64,000 bases of DNA from Manis javanica (lineage: Eukaryota; Chordata; Mammalia; Pholidota; Manidae), in assembly GCF_040802235.1 (NCBI RefSeq), contig NC_133156.1, positions 137,561,173-137,625,172 of the forward strand, in the 5' to 3' direction. Of the stretch, positions 47,281-59,705 are shown in pieces. The notes beneath the pieces are model-generated. The model was not told the DNA's origin. It saw nothing but the letters and a program-made list of their open reading frames with translations, and ran no database searches. Each line of letters opens with the position of its first letter. Position 1 is the stretch's first letter. Both the position numbers and the translations under genes were made by a program.

Positions 47281-47600
47281 TGTCTCGTGTGCCCCCAAAC
47301 AGCCAGGCTGAGATCCTAACCCCACAGTGTGATGGCATTTGGGGTGGGGCCCTCCGGGACTGGGTCAGCGCGCTCTATGAGACCCCACAGAGCAAGCTGG
47401 TCCCCATCCCCGTGTGGGGGCACAGGGACAAGTCAGCCCTCCACCAGTCAGGCAGCAGGTCCTCACCACACCCCAGACCTGCCTACACCTGGATCTGCAC
47501 CTTCCCAGCAGTCAGAACCGGCAAAAATAAATGTGTGTTACTTAGAAGCCACTCATTCATTCTCTGGTAATTTGTTACAGCAGCCCAAATAAAGGAGACA
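47281..47600 (+). mobile_element. MaLR-like solo LTR remnant beside the BASP1 acceptor
   Basis: It contains diagnostic MaLR-type phrases: AATCCTAACCCC-like start region, GTGTGATGGCATTTGG, and an end with GGTAATTTGTTACAGCAGCCC. It runs from TG to CA over 320 bp, with an internal AATAAA at about 47526. It is antisense to BASP1. Its edge is about 50 bases from the coding-exon acceptor. No convincing target duplication is visible. Confidence 0.65.
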
Positions 47601-49333
47601 CTTGTCAAGAAAGAAAACCGAAAAAGGCTTCTGTTTTACAAAGTAAAGAGTTCAGAACACTATTTACTGTACACTTTCAAATGGATAACAGGGTAAACTT
47701 TATGTACGTGTATTTTGTCACAATGAAAATAAAAAAATAAACTGAATTAGTTAAAAAGTAAAGAGCTCTGTTAAAATTGCAGCAAGTCAAATAATGAGCT
47801 GGGATCAAAGACTCACTGATTAGACTAAGCTTGTCGGTCATGAAGGGAAATGGAGCAGTATTTGCTTCTTATCTGCTCTGGGGTCCAATCCAAACACCAA
47901 GAACTGAACACTGTGGACAAATGGCAGCCATCTTAGATTAATAGTACAGCTACTAAAAGGCTTTGTCATTTCAAAATACTTGCCAGAGAAATGTTACAAC
48001 TGTAATAAAGCACAAATCACAGATTTCTAGAAAAAGAATCTCCAAACTCCGTTCAAACTCCGTTATTCATACTATGTTCACATAAGCACACATGTCTTCA
48101 AAGACCAAAGGCAAATAGGAGTTAGTCCATCTTGTTATTAAGTAGGACCAGTTGAAGGAAAATCATTGCCTAAGAAATGAAAAGCAGAGTCTCTAGTTTA
48201 GTTACTTAGATCTGTCAAACTTGTATTTACTGCTCTTCAAGGTGTTTTTGGCTCACAAGAAATAGCTTCAAAGTAACACCAAGTTTCCCTCCTCATTACC
48301 AATTTTCTGATCAGAATTCAAACTAGATGTGCCCCTTCAGTGGTCATTCACACAGCCTTTGTCATTCAAAGTCTCCAACTTCCGGGATGCTGATACTCTG
48401 GATCTGGCATTAGAGACTGTGACTGTATTTGAATCTTGAATTTTTCTCCTCTGGTACCAAGGCATTCATTCAAATAAATTATAAATTATAAATTTATAAA
48501 TAATAAGTTCAGTCCAGAACCACTGCCAGAATTAAATAGGCACTGCATTGTTTTTTTCTTCAGATGCATTGTTAAGGCATCATGTATCAGTTACAACCCA
48601 CTGAAACGTTACTCTTTACATAAAAAATCAGTTGCTGTCCTTGATGAAGCATGGAAGAATCACATGTCAATAATCTCTTTAGTCCCCACAAAGAAGTAAA
48701 GTTCAGTAAGAGAGAGAGCCTTGCCCTGGACCCAGCGGAAGTTATAAAGCACAGGTTGAGACCACCTGACCTGGATCCATTCTAAGGTTAGGGCAACCTT
48801 GGAAGAATTATGAAGTACTCTTCAACCAGTCATCTTTTTTTTTTTAAGTATCATACATTCAGAATATAAAATTTACACTCCTTGGAATCATGATTCATGA
48901 CAGTGAAGTCATCTACATTCTATCTTATTTAAAAGCCAGGTGTTGGGTAGGACAGTGCTAATCTTCAATCAAAATCTGTCTCACCACTCTGTATGTTAAT
49001 TTCCTATCTCGAATGCTTTTAAATCGTTGGGGGGAAGAGAAAGGCAATCAATTGACTGAAAGATGACTAAAACACTGTTCTATTCTCAAGGAAGACCTAT
49101 TATGTTATCAAAGAAAGAATTTCTCTTACATATCACATCTAAAAACAGAGTGGCTTTTGGTCATAACCCACTTTAGACATCCAATAGGCTCTACTTGACT
49201 TAATTTTCGGTTATTGTTCCCTCAGAAGTGGTAGCAAACATATACAATACAAATACAATTAAATGTACTTTAATCCTATAAGCAATCAACAAAGCAATCA
49301 ATGAAAATATAAAGATATAAACTGGACCAGTAA
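47601..49333 (-). other. BASP1 intron, non-repeat stretch
   Basis: Nothing recognised except a short direct repeat CAAACTCCGTT near 48045-48065. Confidence 0.5.
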
Positions 49334-50005
49334 TTTTTTTGATATCATTAATATAAAATCAAATGGACATTGTGGTTACTAGATTCCCCCCATTATCAAG
49401 TCCCCACCACATTCCCCATTACAGTCATTGTCCATCAGCATAGTAAGATGCTATATAGAGTCACTATTTGTCTTCTCTGTGCTATACTGCCTTCCCCATG
49501 CCCCCCTGCCCCCTGTGCTAATCGTAATGCCCCTTGTGCCCCTTCTCCCTCCCTTCCCACCCACCCTCCCTAGTCCCTTTCCCTTTGGTAACTGTTAGTC
49601 CATTCTTGGGTTCTATGGGTCTGCTGCTGTTCTGTTCCTTTAGTTTTTGCTTTGTTCTTATGCTCCACAGATGAGGGAAATCATTTGGTACTTGCCTTTC
49701 TCCACCCGACTTATTTCACTGAGCATAATACCCTCTAGCTCCATCCATGTTGTTGCAAATGGTAGGATTTATTTTCTTCTTATGGCTGAATAATATTCCA
49801 TTGTGTATATGTACTACATCTTCTTTATCCATTCATCTACTGATGGACACTTAGGTTGCTTCCATATCTTGGCTATTGTAAATAGTGCTGCAGTAAACAT
49901 AGGGGTGCATATGTCTTTTTCAACTGGGCTCCTGCATTCTTAGGGTAAATTCCTAGGAGTGGAATTCCTGGGTCAAATGGTATTTCTATTTTTGGAACGG
50001 TATTT
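49334..50005 (-). mobile_element. 5'-truncated L1, 3' end of ORF2 plus 3' UTR
   Basis: The minus strand contains the conserved ORF2 tail phrases (GGAATTCCACTCCTAGGAAT, CATATACACAATGGAATAT, ATCCATGTTGTTGCAAATGG in complement), then a G-rich 3' UTR with GGGAGGGTGGGTGGG, and ends in A7 at 49334-49340. Stop codons break ORF2. It looks younger than the other L1 copies here. Confidence 0.85.
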
Positions 50006-50689
50006 TAAATTGTAGTTTGTAACTCTTTCATTGAATTTTTAATTAGCCATATGCATGAATAGTGTATGTCCAAATAACTTCAGCTTTGATATTTCAAGAT
50101 ATACTTTGTGTTCATTAGGTTAAAGCTGAGAGAAAAAAACCTGACACACCTGCCTTAGGATCTTCTCCAGTTTTGTAATAGGAACCCATACACTAACTTA
50201 GGACATAACAGAAGGCAAAGTGTAAATGTAGTGGGCACTTGTGAAATAATATAGGAAAGCAAGCCACTTTCTGATATGCACAGCATGAAATTCTATATAG
50301 CTATCCCCAAAGGCTTAAAGTCCTGTTGGTTTACAAACCTAAAACCTACATTACTAAAATTGGTTTTCTGAGCACAGTTAGCGGGGCCACTTTCTACTCT
50401 GTTTTAAGCTCAGCTGAGATCCACTTCTGGATACAAAATGAATGCCTATGCAATCTAGCTGTATATAAGAAGGTCTGTCTCCATTCCTGTCTGTACTTCC
50501 AACACAAAGTTAATAAACACCCCTACTTTTTGTTAATTTTCTTACATTAGTTATACAGTGAAGCATCAGAGGAAGGCTTAGTGAATCCACTACAAATCTG
50601 GAAAGGCAAGGTAGTCTGGTCATTTCCCAAGATGAAATGGGTGAAAACCTTGCCTATACCCAGACATTTATTAAAATTGCAATTTAAAA

Positions 50690-50795
50690 TATAGTGTTTC
50701 CTGGGTGTCGGGCACAATCCTAATCCTAAACATAGAAGTTATTTTATTTCATCTTCTCAATAGTCTCATGAGCTAGTAAGCATTCCAGTAGCATT
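50690..50795 (-). mobile_element. MIR-like fragment
   Basis: GGGTGTCGGGCACAATCCTA and ATTTCATCTTCTCAATAGTC fit the reversed MIR 3' half, diverged. Confidence 0.5.
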
Positions 50796-51719
50796 GTCCT
50801 TTCACCCATATGGAAATTCTAAATAGTTGAGTCCGTGGAGCAGTACTAGAAGCAAAAGGCCAAGTCCAACAAAATGAGATAAGGCAGGAAAGCACAATCT
50901 TGGATGGAGGTCTACCAGAACTCCACTAAGAAGCTGGCAACTGGACACAGCTCTCAACTCCGGAATGCGACCCGCCCCAGGCCAACCTCCACCGCTGGTC
51001 ACAAGAAAGGTTGGAGCAGATCTGTGGTGACTCAGAACTCAAGATGTTGACAAGATAATGAAGAAATTCAGAAATTAGGTTTCCGCCCCTAAACGACTCT
51101 TTGCCCCATTTGCCAGCGTAGTATCAAGATCATTAAGAAGTAAGGAGAATAGGGGGCATATATTTTAATTATTTCTCTTATTTCTATTACTTCTGATTTG
51201 AAAGAAATCAGTTGGGATAGAAGTCGGAAGTTGGAACTTCTAAGTTAAAAAAAAAAAGAACACATCAACTAGTAATCCACCCTGGAAGCCACTTAAACCT
51301 AAATCTAAACTGCTGTAGAAGAGCTAAGACTTCCTTTGCATTTGTCCACATTTGGGACACTCAGGACACTCACTAACCTTTGAGAGGATCGGTAAGGCGG
51401 CTCAGGCCAATGCTGATGCAATGAAGTAAACTCTGTGCTGATAAAAGGACCAGACACTCAAGTTGATCCATTAGTCACAACATCTCAAAGGAAGGCAACC
51501 TCGGGAGTTGTCCATTAAAATTAGAAGAGATTTCTATGGTCACAAGGGCCAAAACTGTAGACCTATGGCTTCAAATTAACATAGAAAATAACAGTCAACA
51601 GCAACAGAGAGAGGAACTTCACTGTGTTTCATCTGGAAAACACTGGACAATTATTTCATGGAGTCTTTGCACACTGCGTCATCACAGACTCATACGATGT
51701 TGATACAAACCCCGTACCT

Positions 51720-51870
51720 ACAATACACGTGCCCTGAATCCTTGCGCAAGTTACTTAACTTCATTTTCCTTTCATTTCCTGCATAATAAGAAATTCAAAC
51801 TTAGGAAAAATTAATGTGAGGCTTCAGTAACATTTGACATTTCATGGGCCTGCAATAAATGTTAGTTTCT
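51720..51870 (+). mobile_element. MIR SINE
   Basis: CTTGCGCAAGTTACTTAACT, followed further on by GGCCTGCAATAAATGTTAG, is sense MIR. Confidence 0.65.
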
Positions 51871-53894
51871 TTCCCCATCATTTAACTTTGCCATTCTTAG
51901 ATAATTCTATGCTTGTAAACCCCAATAGAATAACAGAGCAGTTTCCACACACAAGTTTTAGAATCGAACATTAGAAGCATTGTAATTAGAAGTATTTTAA
52001 AAATATTTTAAAGTGCCATCAAGAAGAATTTTGGTATGTTAAGTTCCAAGCATGCTCTTCCTGACCAGGAAAATGTGGAAAAGAAGTTCATTCAGTTATT
52101 ATTTGTCACCATGCTGTCTCCATACTGCCGATACTAAAATAAGTCTATGTCTTTGATTTGAATGTTTTATGTACATAAGACTCTCAAGAAGTTATGAGTC
52201 TAAATATATTTAACAGTCTATTATACCAAGAAATCATTTTCCAGACAGAAGTAAAAATTGGAGATTTGTCATCAGATCTATTTCCTCCCAATCTGAGCTG
52301 ATACTGGAGGGATCACCGAAGAAATACTTCATCTTCCCACTTCCTCTGCATCACTTGGTTCAAGGAAAACAAGGAAAAATTCCCTTTCAGTCATCAGGAT
52401 GAAAAAAGAACCCAAATTCTTGAGTTAGAACTCATTTACTGCTTCATATTATGTATGTGAAAGGCAAAAAACCCTTGATCTACACCTTATCTCAGCTAAG
52501 AAATTAAACATTAGGTATTAGAGGGCAGGCAATGCCTTGTGTTCTTCACCTTTTCACAGATGAATTTCTTTCATAAAGTACCACATCGCTTAGTATTTTT
52601 AAGGAACAGTGTTTTAAATCTCCCACACCTGTCCTGTGACATACTGTCCCCTCCACCCTATAAAGCCAAGCCACTACCTAGTTAATTTATCTCCCTAACT
52701 ATAAACAAATATTCTAGAGGAATTAAGCATCTGCTTTTTGGTGAAGAGAGTAAAGTTCCATTCTAGCACTGTTAGTTGATCAAAGCAACACGGGATGGGT
52801 AGTGGGGAAACAGGAGGGAGGCTAGGAGAGAATGAAAGGTCAGTGGTGGTCACGGAGCCCGCCAGCCCAGGGCTCATTGGCCTGCCCCTCCGTCAGGGAA
52901 CTCAAGAGTTTTCATCCAGGAAATATACACCCACCACCTCCGGAGACTGACATAATAAGCCCTGATCTTAGCAGACACTACCACTCATTTCTGACACAAC
53001 TTTTGTTTACTATGACTTTCTCTAATGAATGACAGTGTGTGTGAACTTTCATGAAACTTCTAAAGGTGTTTCTTTAACAACGTCAAGCCTAGGAAGGCAC
53101 ATAAAAAAACCGACTTCCTAGCTAGGCAGGCTAGGTAAGATGATGACTGATGAAGTAAAGTAATAAGTGATCTAAAAATTAGGTTATAATCTTTCTCCAA
53201 AGCAAATATTTGGAAGATTCTCTTGAGTCTCAGAGCTGATAAGTATTTCTTCTCTTACAAAAGGAAATCGTTTATAAGACAATGTTCATGTATCAAGTTG
53301 AATACTATGTATATATAATCTATAAAGAAAAAAAGTGACCCTATACGTTGTCATTATAGAAAAAAAAAATAGACCCTTAATATTGAGAGCTTACGCTTTA
53401 CATAAAAATTTTCTTTAGGAAAATAAGGACAAAAAAAAGTTGAAATGTTACGTTGTAATCAAGATACTCTTAATAGTTGGAGATAGTCTCCTCTATAAAA
53501 TTCTTCCAATTCTTTGTTCCTTTCACTCCAGGAAGTCTGTAAGGTAACAATGGAAGATGTTTCTTACTTAGCCCTTCAAATCATAGAAGTTGTTATTTTA
53601 ACACACGCAATCCTCAGGACACACAAGGCCAAAATCACCTCTGTACAAACTGAATTATCATGAAATTTCATTAAACCACCACCATCCTTGCCAACTCTAA
53701 TAAAATCAACTCATCCAGACATCCTAATATGCACTAAAAAATTTTTTCTTGCCTTTAACCAATCAACATAGCCTAATGAATTAAAATTTAGTCTTTCATT
53801 AAGTGAAGAGGACAAAACATCACTTAGTAAAGTTAAACTATAAAATCTTTTAAGATGTGTCAAAAACAAGCCACCTAGCTAGGATTCAGTATGA

Positions 53895-54035
53895 AGTTTA
53901 AATGGCAGGTGCTGGTGCTAGTCTCAGCTGTCAGAAATTTGCTCTAAGACTCTGAGCAAATCACCTTCCACTCTGGGTCTCAAATTTGCTCTTCAGTAAA
54001 ATGGATATGAAAATTCATTCTCTTCCTGAGGAAAA
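53895..54035 (+). mobile_element. MIR SINE
   Basis: AGACTCTGAGCAAATCACCT, CTCTGGGTCTCAAATTTGCT and CTTCAGTAAAATGGATATGA are sense MIR. Confidence 0.65.
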
Positions 54036-54036
54036 A

Positions 54037-54089
54037 AATATATATATATATATTATATATCTGTATATATAATATATATATATATATAC
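54037..54089. repeat. AT-rich near-perfect palindrome in BASP1 intron
   Basis: Two AT arms each containing one ATTA/TAAT offset are mirror complements around a short TCTG centre near 54059-54063, so the block is an inverted repeat and not just an AT microsatellite. Confidence 0.85.
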
Positions 54090-54157
54090 AAACATACATT
54101 TTTTCTATGAATGTTCATGGCAGCACACAAAATACTATGTGTGAGAAAAATGATCAA

Positions 54158-54515
54158 TGCTCTGGTCCAAATATTTGTGTCCCCCTAAAATTCACAAGCT
54201 GAAACTTAACCCCTCAAGGTGATGGTATCAGGCAGTGGGGCCCTTGGGAGCTGATTAGGTCATGAGGGTGGAGCCTCAGAATGGGATTAGTGCCCTTATA
54301 AAAGGGACTCTTAGGGCTCTTCGCCCCTTCCACCATGAGAGCACAGTAACAGCTGGGCAGCCTGCTACCCAGAAAGGGCCTTCACCAGAACCGAATCCTG
54401 CAGGCATCCTGATCTCAGAATTCCACCCTCCAGAACTGTGAGAAGTAAGTTTCCATTGCTCATTAGCCACCCAGTCTATGGTACTTTGTTACAGCAGCCC
54501 AAACAGTCGAAGACG
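54158..54515 (+). mobile_element. MaLR-like solo LTR with target duplication
   Basis: Phrases TTTGTGTCCCCCTAAAATTC, GGTGATGGTATCAGGCAGTG, GATTAGGTCATGAGGGTGGA, TCCAGAACTGTGAGAAGTAA and TTGTTACAGCAGCCCAAAC are MaLR-type. ATCAA flanks both ends (54153-54157 and 54516-54520), consistent with a 5-bp ERVL-class duplication. Confidence 0.8.
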
Positions 54516-54520
54516 ATCAA

Positions 54521-57500
54521 TTAGGTTCTATACTCTTGCTGATGATTATCATAAAAACATACACCACTTGCACCCTGAAGATTACGCTGACAACCAGTTG
54601 GTTCATTTCTATGATTGGATTTCTCTGTACATAATTTCAACTTAATGTGAAACCTGTTCAAAATGAGAAATAAAAATTTGTAAAAGCACAACCAGTCATC
54701 AAAAAGGAGTTTTTTAAAGTTATTTTCAATTACATTAAAGAATCGTTTTCAAAATAATGTGTCAGCTCTGTAAATAATGTGTGGGGGTGTAACTGATCTC
54801 TGAAGACATCTCAGATAAAGGTGTGACTGTCCGAAAAATTAAGTTTCATTAGCTTTGCTCATGCAAATCTGTTTCACAGTATTGTGTTTATAGATGTTCA
54901 GTTGTTTCCCCTTTACTTCTGATGGGTTATCTACCAACCCCAGTGGTCCTGCTTGGCAACATTTGCCCTGTACCCAATCTCTTTGAAAAGGAGTGCTTCC
55001 TAAAAACAGTCAAATGCTAACCATTTGCTCCTTTATGCTAACAGTATTTCAAGTATCATTTCAAATACACTTCAAGTCCATCTGTGGACAACCTATCACC
55101 ATTCTACCAAACTAACAGGACATTGGGTTTAGTGTTGTATACAAATCAAGTGGAAGGGGTTCATAGGTCCAAATTTCTAGAACAATATAGCTGCCTAACA
55201 CTCATTAAAAAAAAAAGTCAGCAACTTCTTAGTTAGATAAAAGATAGTGCCATAAAATGGTTACCAAGCCTGGGAAGTCAAAACAATTTCCTTTTTCCAC
55301 CCTGTATCACATGAGAATCATTTAAATATATAAATTCAGTAGTTAGTAATCTAAGACTAATTAAGCAATCTGTTTCCTGTTATAAAAAAACACTTATCAA
55401 CATAATTAAACTTGCACAATATGAAAATTATTTCCTTGCCACTACCATCTTCACTACCTCATCCAGAGTTAGTTAATGTTGGGAATGGTGTTTGCAGATC
55501 CTTCAGAAAGACATGCTCAAGGCAAATGAAGAAGAACTTGCCTTTTTTCTAAAGCAAGATCGAGCTGTTTCACTGGACACTAACATTGAGCCTTAGCCAT
55601 GTGGGGCCTCCCAACAAAGTGTATTTTGTCTGCCAGAAGCCACCTCCTTGCCACCTGCCAAACTGGGTTACTTTCTTAGCCTAATTAAGTTTATTTTAAA
55701 AGTAATAAAATTTATTTGTTGGAATTATTTAAAGTTATTTAAATAGAGGCTAGTTTCACTTATTCCTCAATAAAAACTAAAATTCTCAGGTTCCAAACCA
55801 GAGACTCCTTCATCCCTAAGAGTTGGCAAGCAATATTTAGAACACGCAGGGCAATTTTATATATACCTAGGTTGATCTTCTCATGGGAAAGACAATGATA
55901 AAGTATCTTGACTCTTACAAAGAAAGTGGATTAAATTCCTGAGAATAAATGTTAAGATTGTCCAGTATCACAAAAACGGTCTAAATTTTGTCAAGGATGA
56001 AGGTTTTAGCTGTGAACTCACTCCTCTTTCTTTCCTTCCTTCAGTAAGTCTAAAGAGCTTATTAACACATAAGCGCAATTATCATGAATCAAATTTACCA
56101 CTTACTTTGGGAGAAACCATTTTTTTTGTTTTGTGTTTTATTTGGGCCCAGAAAATACGGTACATTTCTTTTAAGAAAAAAAAATTGTCAGTTTGTTCAT
56201 GAAGGCCTGTATCTTTTCATGGATTCTCTTATATGTTAAGACCTTGATTAGATTTATCTAAGAAATTTTTCATGAATTTGCTTTGTTTCAAAATCAAGGG
56301 ATAATTCATTTCTACATTCATTGTAATGGAAAAACTACACAAAACAAAACTAGGACATACCACCGTTTGAGACAGGTTCTTAAATTCTTATGGCTGCTTG
56401 CAAATGAAAACACATGGCTCAGTCCTACTGCCTTTGGTTTCAGTCAAGAAAACCGCCAGTGTTTTAAAACATAGGAAGGCACAGTCCATGTACCTGGACA
56501 GTCTCATGAATACTTTAGCCATTGTGGAAACTGTTGTGGCTTTCCAGTGAAATGTGAGGTTTCTGGGAGCTAGTATTTACTGTTTCCTTTCTTTAGTCTT
56601 TAAGTAAAAAAACACTAAATAGTCTGGTTGGGTATATGTGAGGGGAAAAAAGGGAAAAATGTTGGATCAAAAGGTGTTTTGAGAAGGAGAAACACTAGTA
56701 CTGTCATCACCAACTTCAAGATTTCAGTCCTTTGAGGCAGGTCCAGGAAGCAGCGTGCCATCAAGCATCCTAAAAGTATCCCTCTAGAGACCTGGGTCAT
56801 CCAAATAAAGAATTACTGATAATCAAATATTATCTACAGGCCACACACCTGATTTGAGAGGTATTAATATGCAGATGATAACTTATGATTGTTGAATCCT
56901 CATTTTAGTAGCATTTTGTTGGTTATATCCATTAGTTAGTGATGCTCAAGTCTTTGGATGAAAGATTCAAGCCCCAATTATAACATTACCCCTCTTCAGA
57001 GAATGCAACCTTGCATAATAACACAGTTTCCAGGCTTTAATTACCCCAAAACCATGGGTATTACATGCACTGAATACTTTCTACAATTACATATACTCCA
57101 TGACACCTCCCAATTCCATTTTTTGTTAGCCTATTCTTACATTTTTGTTACTCTGTCAATGAACCACATGATTCTGTGGCAATAAAAACTACTGGCATAC
57201 ACAAACTGGAGTATAAAGCAAAATAACATAGATATATTTCTGACACAATATAGAATTTCTCCGTATGATCCAGAAGTTACTATATTTACAACTTCACATG
57301 CTATCCCACTTTCATCTCCTGTTTCTGCACTAATTGACATCTAGACACTTTTTATGTAGGACAGTTTGAATCATACAAAGGTCCCACCCACTGCCAAGCT
57401 CCCATTTTGAAAATACAAATCTGGATTAATATTTCATCAAGAACCAGGAGAATGGATTACAGTGAAGAAGATGACTCCAAGTCTATGGCAAAAGCCAACA

Positions 57501-57767
57501 CAAATATGCAAGAGTACGTGTCAGAGGCCAGAGTGTTATTTCTGGTTTGACTGCTGCTTCTCAGTGTGATCAAGATAAGAAATAGTCTCCTTTTGGATCC
57601 TTTTCCATCTTAAAATCAGGAAAAAATATATCTGCCTCACAAGGATATTGAGGATGAATCAGTGTTCCTTGACCAAGTTAAATATGTGGCTGCAGCATAT
57701 TAACTGTATCGCTGAACAAGCAACTATCACCGTGAATTCAGAGCTGCAAAGTGAACAGGTTTATACA
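54521..57767 (-). other. BASP1 intron, AT-rich, repeat-poor
   Basis: More than 3 kb without a repeat I can name; no exon-like element supported. Confidence 0.45.
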
Positions 57768-58206
57768 CAGTAGTAACTCCCATATCCAAGGAATTATGTT
57801 CCAAGACCCCCAGTGGATACCTGAAACCAGACAGTACCAACCCTAAATATATAATGTTTTTTCCTATATATACATACCTATAATAGAGGATAATTTATAA
57901 ATTTCTAAGAGATTAATAACTAATAACAAAATAGAATGATTATAACAATACACTGTAATAAGTTATGTGAGTATCGTTTCTCCCTCAAAATAACGTATTG
58001 TGTTATACTCATCCTTCTTGTTATGATGTGAGATGATCAAATGCCCAAGTGATGAGGTGAATGACATGGGCATTAGGACATAGCACTAGGGCTACTACTG
58101 ACCCTCTGACAATAGGTCAGAAGGAGGTCATCTGCTTCTGGACGAAGGTTTACCATAGGTAACTGAAACCTCGGAAAATGAAACCACGGATAAAGGGGGA
58201 CTACTG
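57768..58206. mobile_element. Non-autonomous Tc1/mariner-type DNA transposon in BASP1 intron
   Basis: Left end CAGTAGTAACTCCCATATCC and right end GATAAAGGGGGACTACTG are diverged inverted repeats; TA follows the right end. Interior phrases such as GACCCCCAGTGGATACCTGA and GACATAGCACTAGGGCTACT are typical of an old mammalian TcMar family. It is 439 bp and non-coding. Confidence 0.75.
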
Positions 58207-59479
58207 TACAAGGCAATCCATTATTGATTTTTTTAAGGTAACATAAACTGACTCATGAGTGGCATTTGTAGATTAACTCATCACCAGATTAAGGTGGGTT
58301 TATAATTACTCAGGCCAAAAGAATCCGGGTTACTGGTCAAACCTAGCTAAAGCAAATGTTGGGATAAGATAAAGGGAAAAAACTTTACCTTAAGGGAAGA
58401 ATTTACGAAGAATGAAGCACAACAAACTCAGAAACTGTTTTCACTAAGAAGGAAGGAATTAAAATATTTGGTTATGTCCAACAATTCCTGTTTTCAACAA
58501 ATGACTAGCCCTTTTCTTTATTTAGATGGTCAAAACTTTTATTCTACAACAGAAAATGAAGTCAAGATAATGTAGCCTATGTGTATTTTTGGTATTCCTA
58601 CCCGGATGTGCTTTGTCACAATGATCTGCTATCAAGTTTTATCAATGTCTGATGATAATTTCCACTTTGGAGTGTTTGTTCTCAGTGTCGGATTCAATCA
58701 AAGCTACTCAGCAACTGTAACATCACCAACATTTAAGGGATGGGACACATCCATTGGGGAGAAGGAGCTATATAGTAAGAACTCTCAACCCACGTCTAAG
58801 TTTCAAAGGCAAACCTATTTAACACATCAGTAAAACTGTAGAGAAAACATGAAAGACACTTTACTCCCTCATTACAACAAAAACGTTCAGTATTGTAAAA
58901 ATGTACCATAAAAATGTTCAAGAAATACTTGGAAAAAAATAGACACACACACTTCTACTAACCAATTTTCCTGAAGTGATAAAGATGAGTTGGATCTACA
59001 AAGTCAGAAAGTCCTCCAGTACCAGAGATTAATCACCAGTGACCCCTCCATTATTCTCCTTCATGAAGTCCAGACTGGCCCTACAGAAGGGTCCTCCATG
59101 TTTTCTGGGCATTTCTTATCAAACCTAACATGCAGTATGGCCTCAAGAACTTCAGATTCTCAGAAATTACTGAACTTAACTAAATTTAAGAAATTAAAAC
59201 TAAATTTAAGACATTAAATAAACTTGATCTTGGTGGGAAAAGACCATTTTTGAGATGGGAAATGTATAAGCCAGGACAGGGGACACACGTGCACAAAAGG
59301 CCTACTTGAGTTCAGCAGGAGGGATGGGACATACAGAGACTATTAAAATGAGAGTAAATTAAGTGCCAGAAGAGAGTGAAAAAGAGTTTTCTCAGAAGAC
59401 AATGTTGAATCAGTAGAGTTTTAGAGAGAAGGTGGAATTCAAGAAGGTAGAAATATCAAATGTCTATAACACATAGTAT
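58207..59479 (-). other. BASP1 intron, unassigned
   Basis: Chance open frames only (84 and 75 codons on the plus strand), with no splice or promoter support. Confidence 0.45.
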
Positions 59480-59705
59480 TTACTCTACTTAGGACTGTCT
59501 TACTACTTAATCTTTATGTGCATTAACCAGTTAACTGTCTCATCAATCTTATAAGGACAGAATTATTACTATTCTCCACTTTACCACAAGGAAACTAAGG
59601 CATGTTGGAGGTAAACAACTTGCCCAAGATTATACAACTAGTCATCTGGAGATGTGGTGTGAACCCAGGCCTTCGGTCTCTTGAATGAGGTCTCTTAGCC
59701 ATCAT
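59480..59705 (-). mobile_element. MIR SINE
   Basis: CTCATCAATCTTATAAGGAC, TTACTATTCTCCACTTTACC, ACTTGCCCAAGATTATACAA and GTGAACCCAGGCCTTCGG are reversed MIR, nearly full length. Confidence 0.8.

Larger units (their letters stand above)
50006..53894 (-). other. BASP1 intron, mostly unassigned
   Basis: Only MIR-like fragments (50690, 51720) recognised; open frames are at chance level. Confidence 0.5.
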
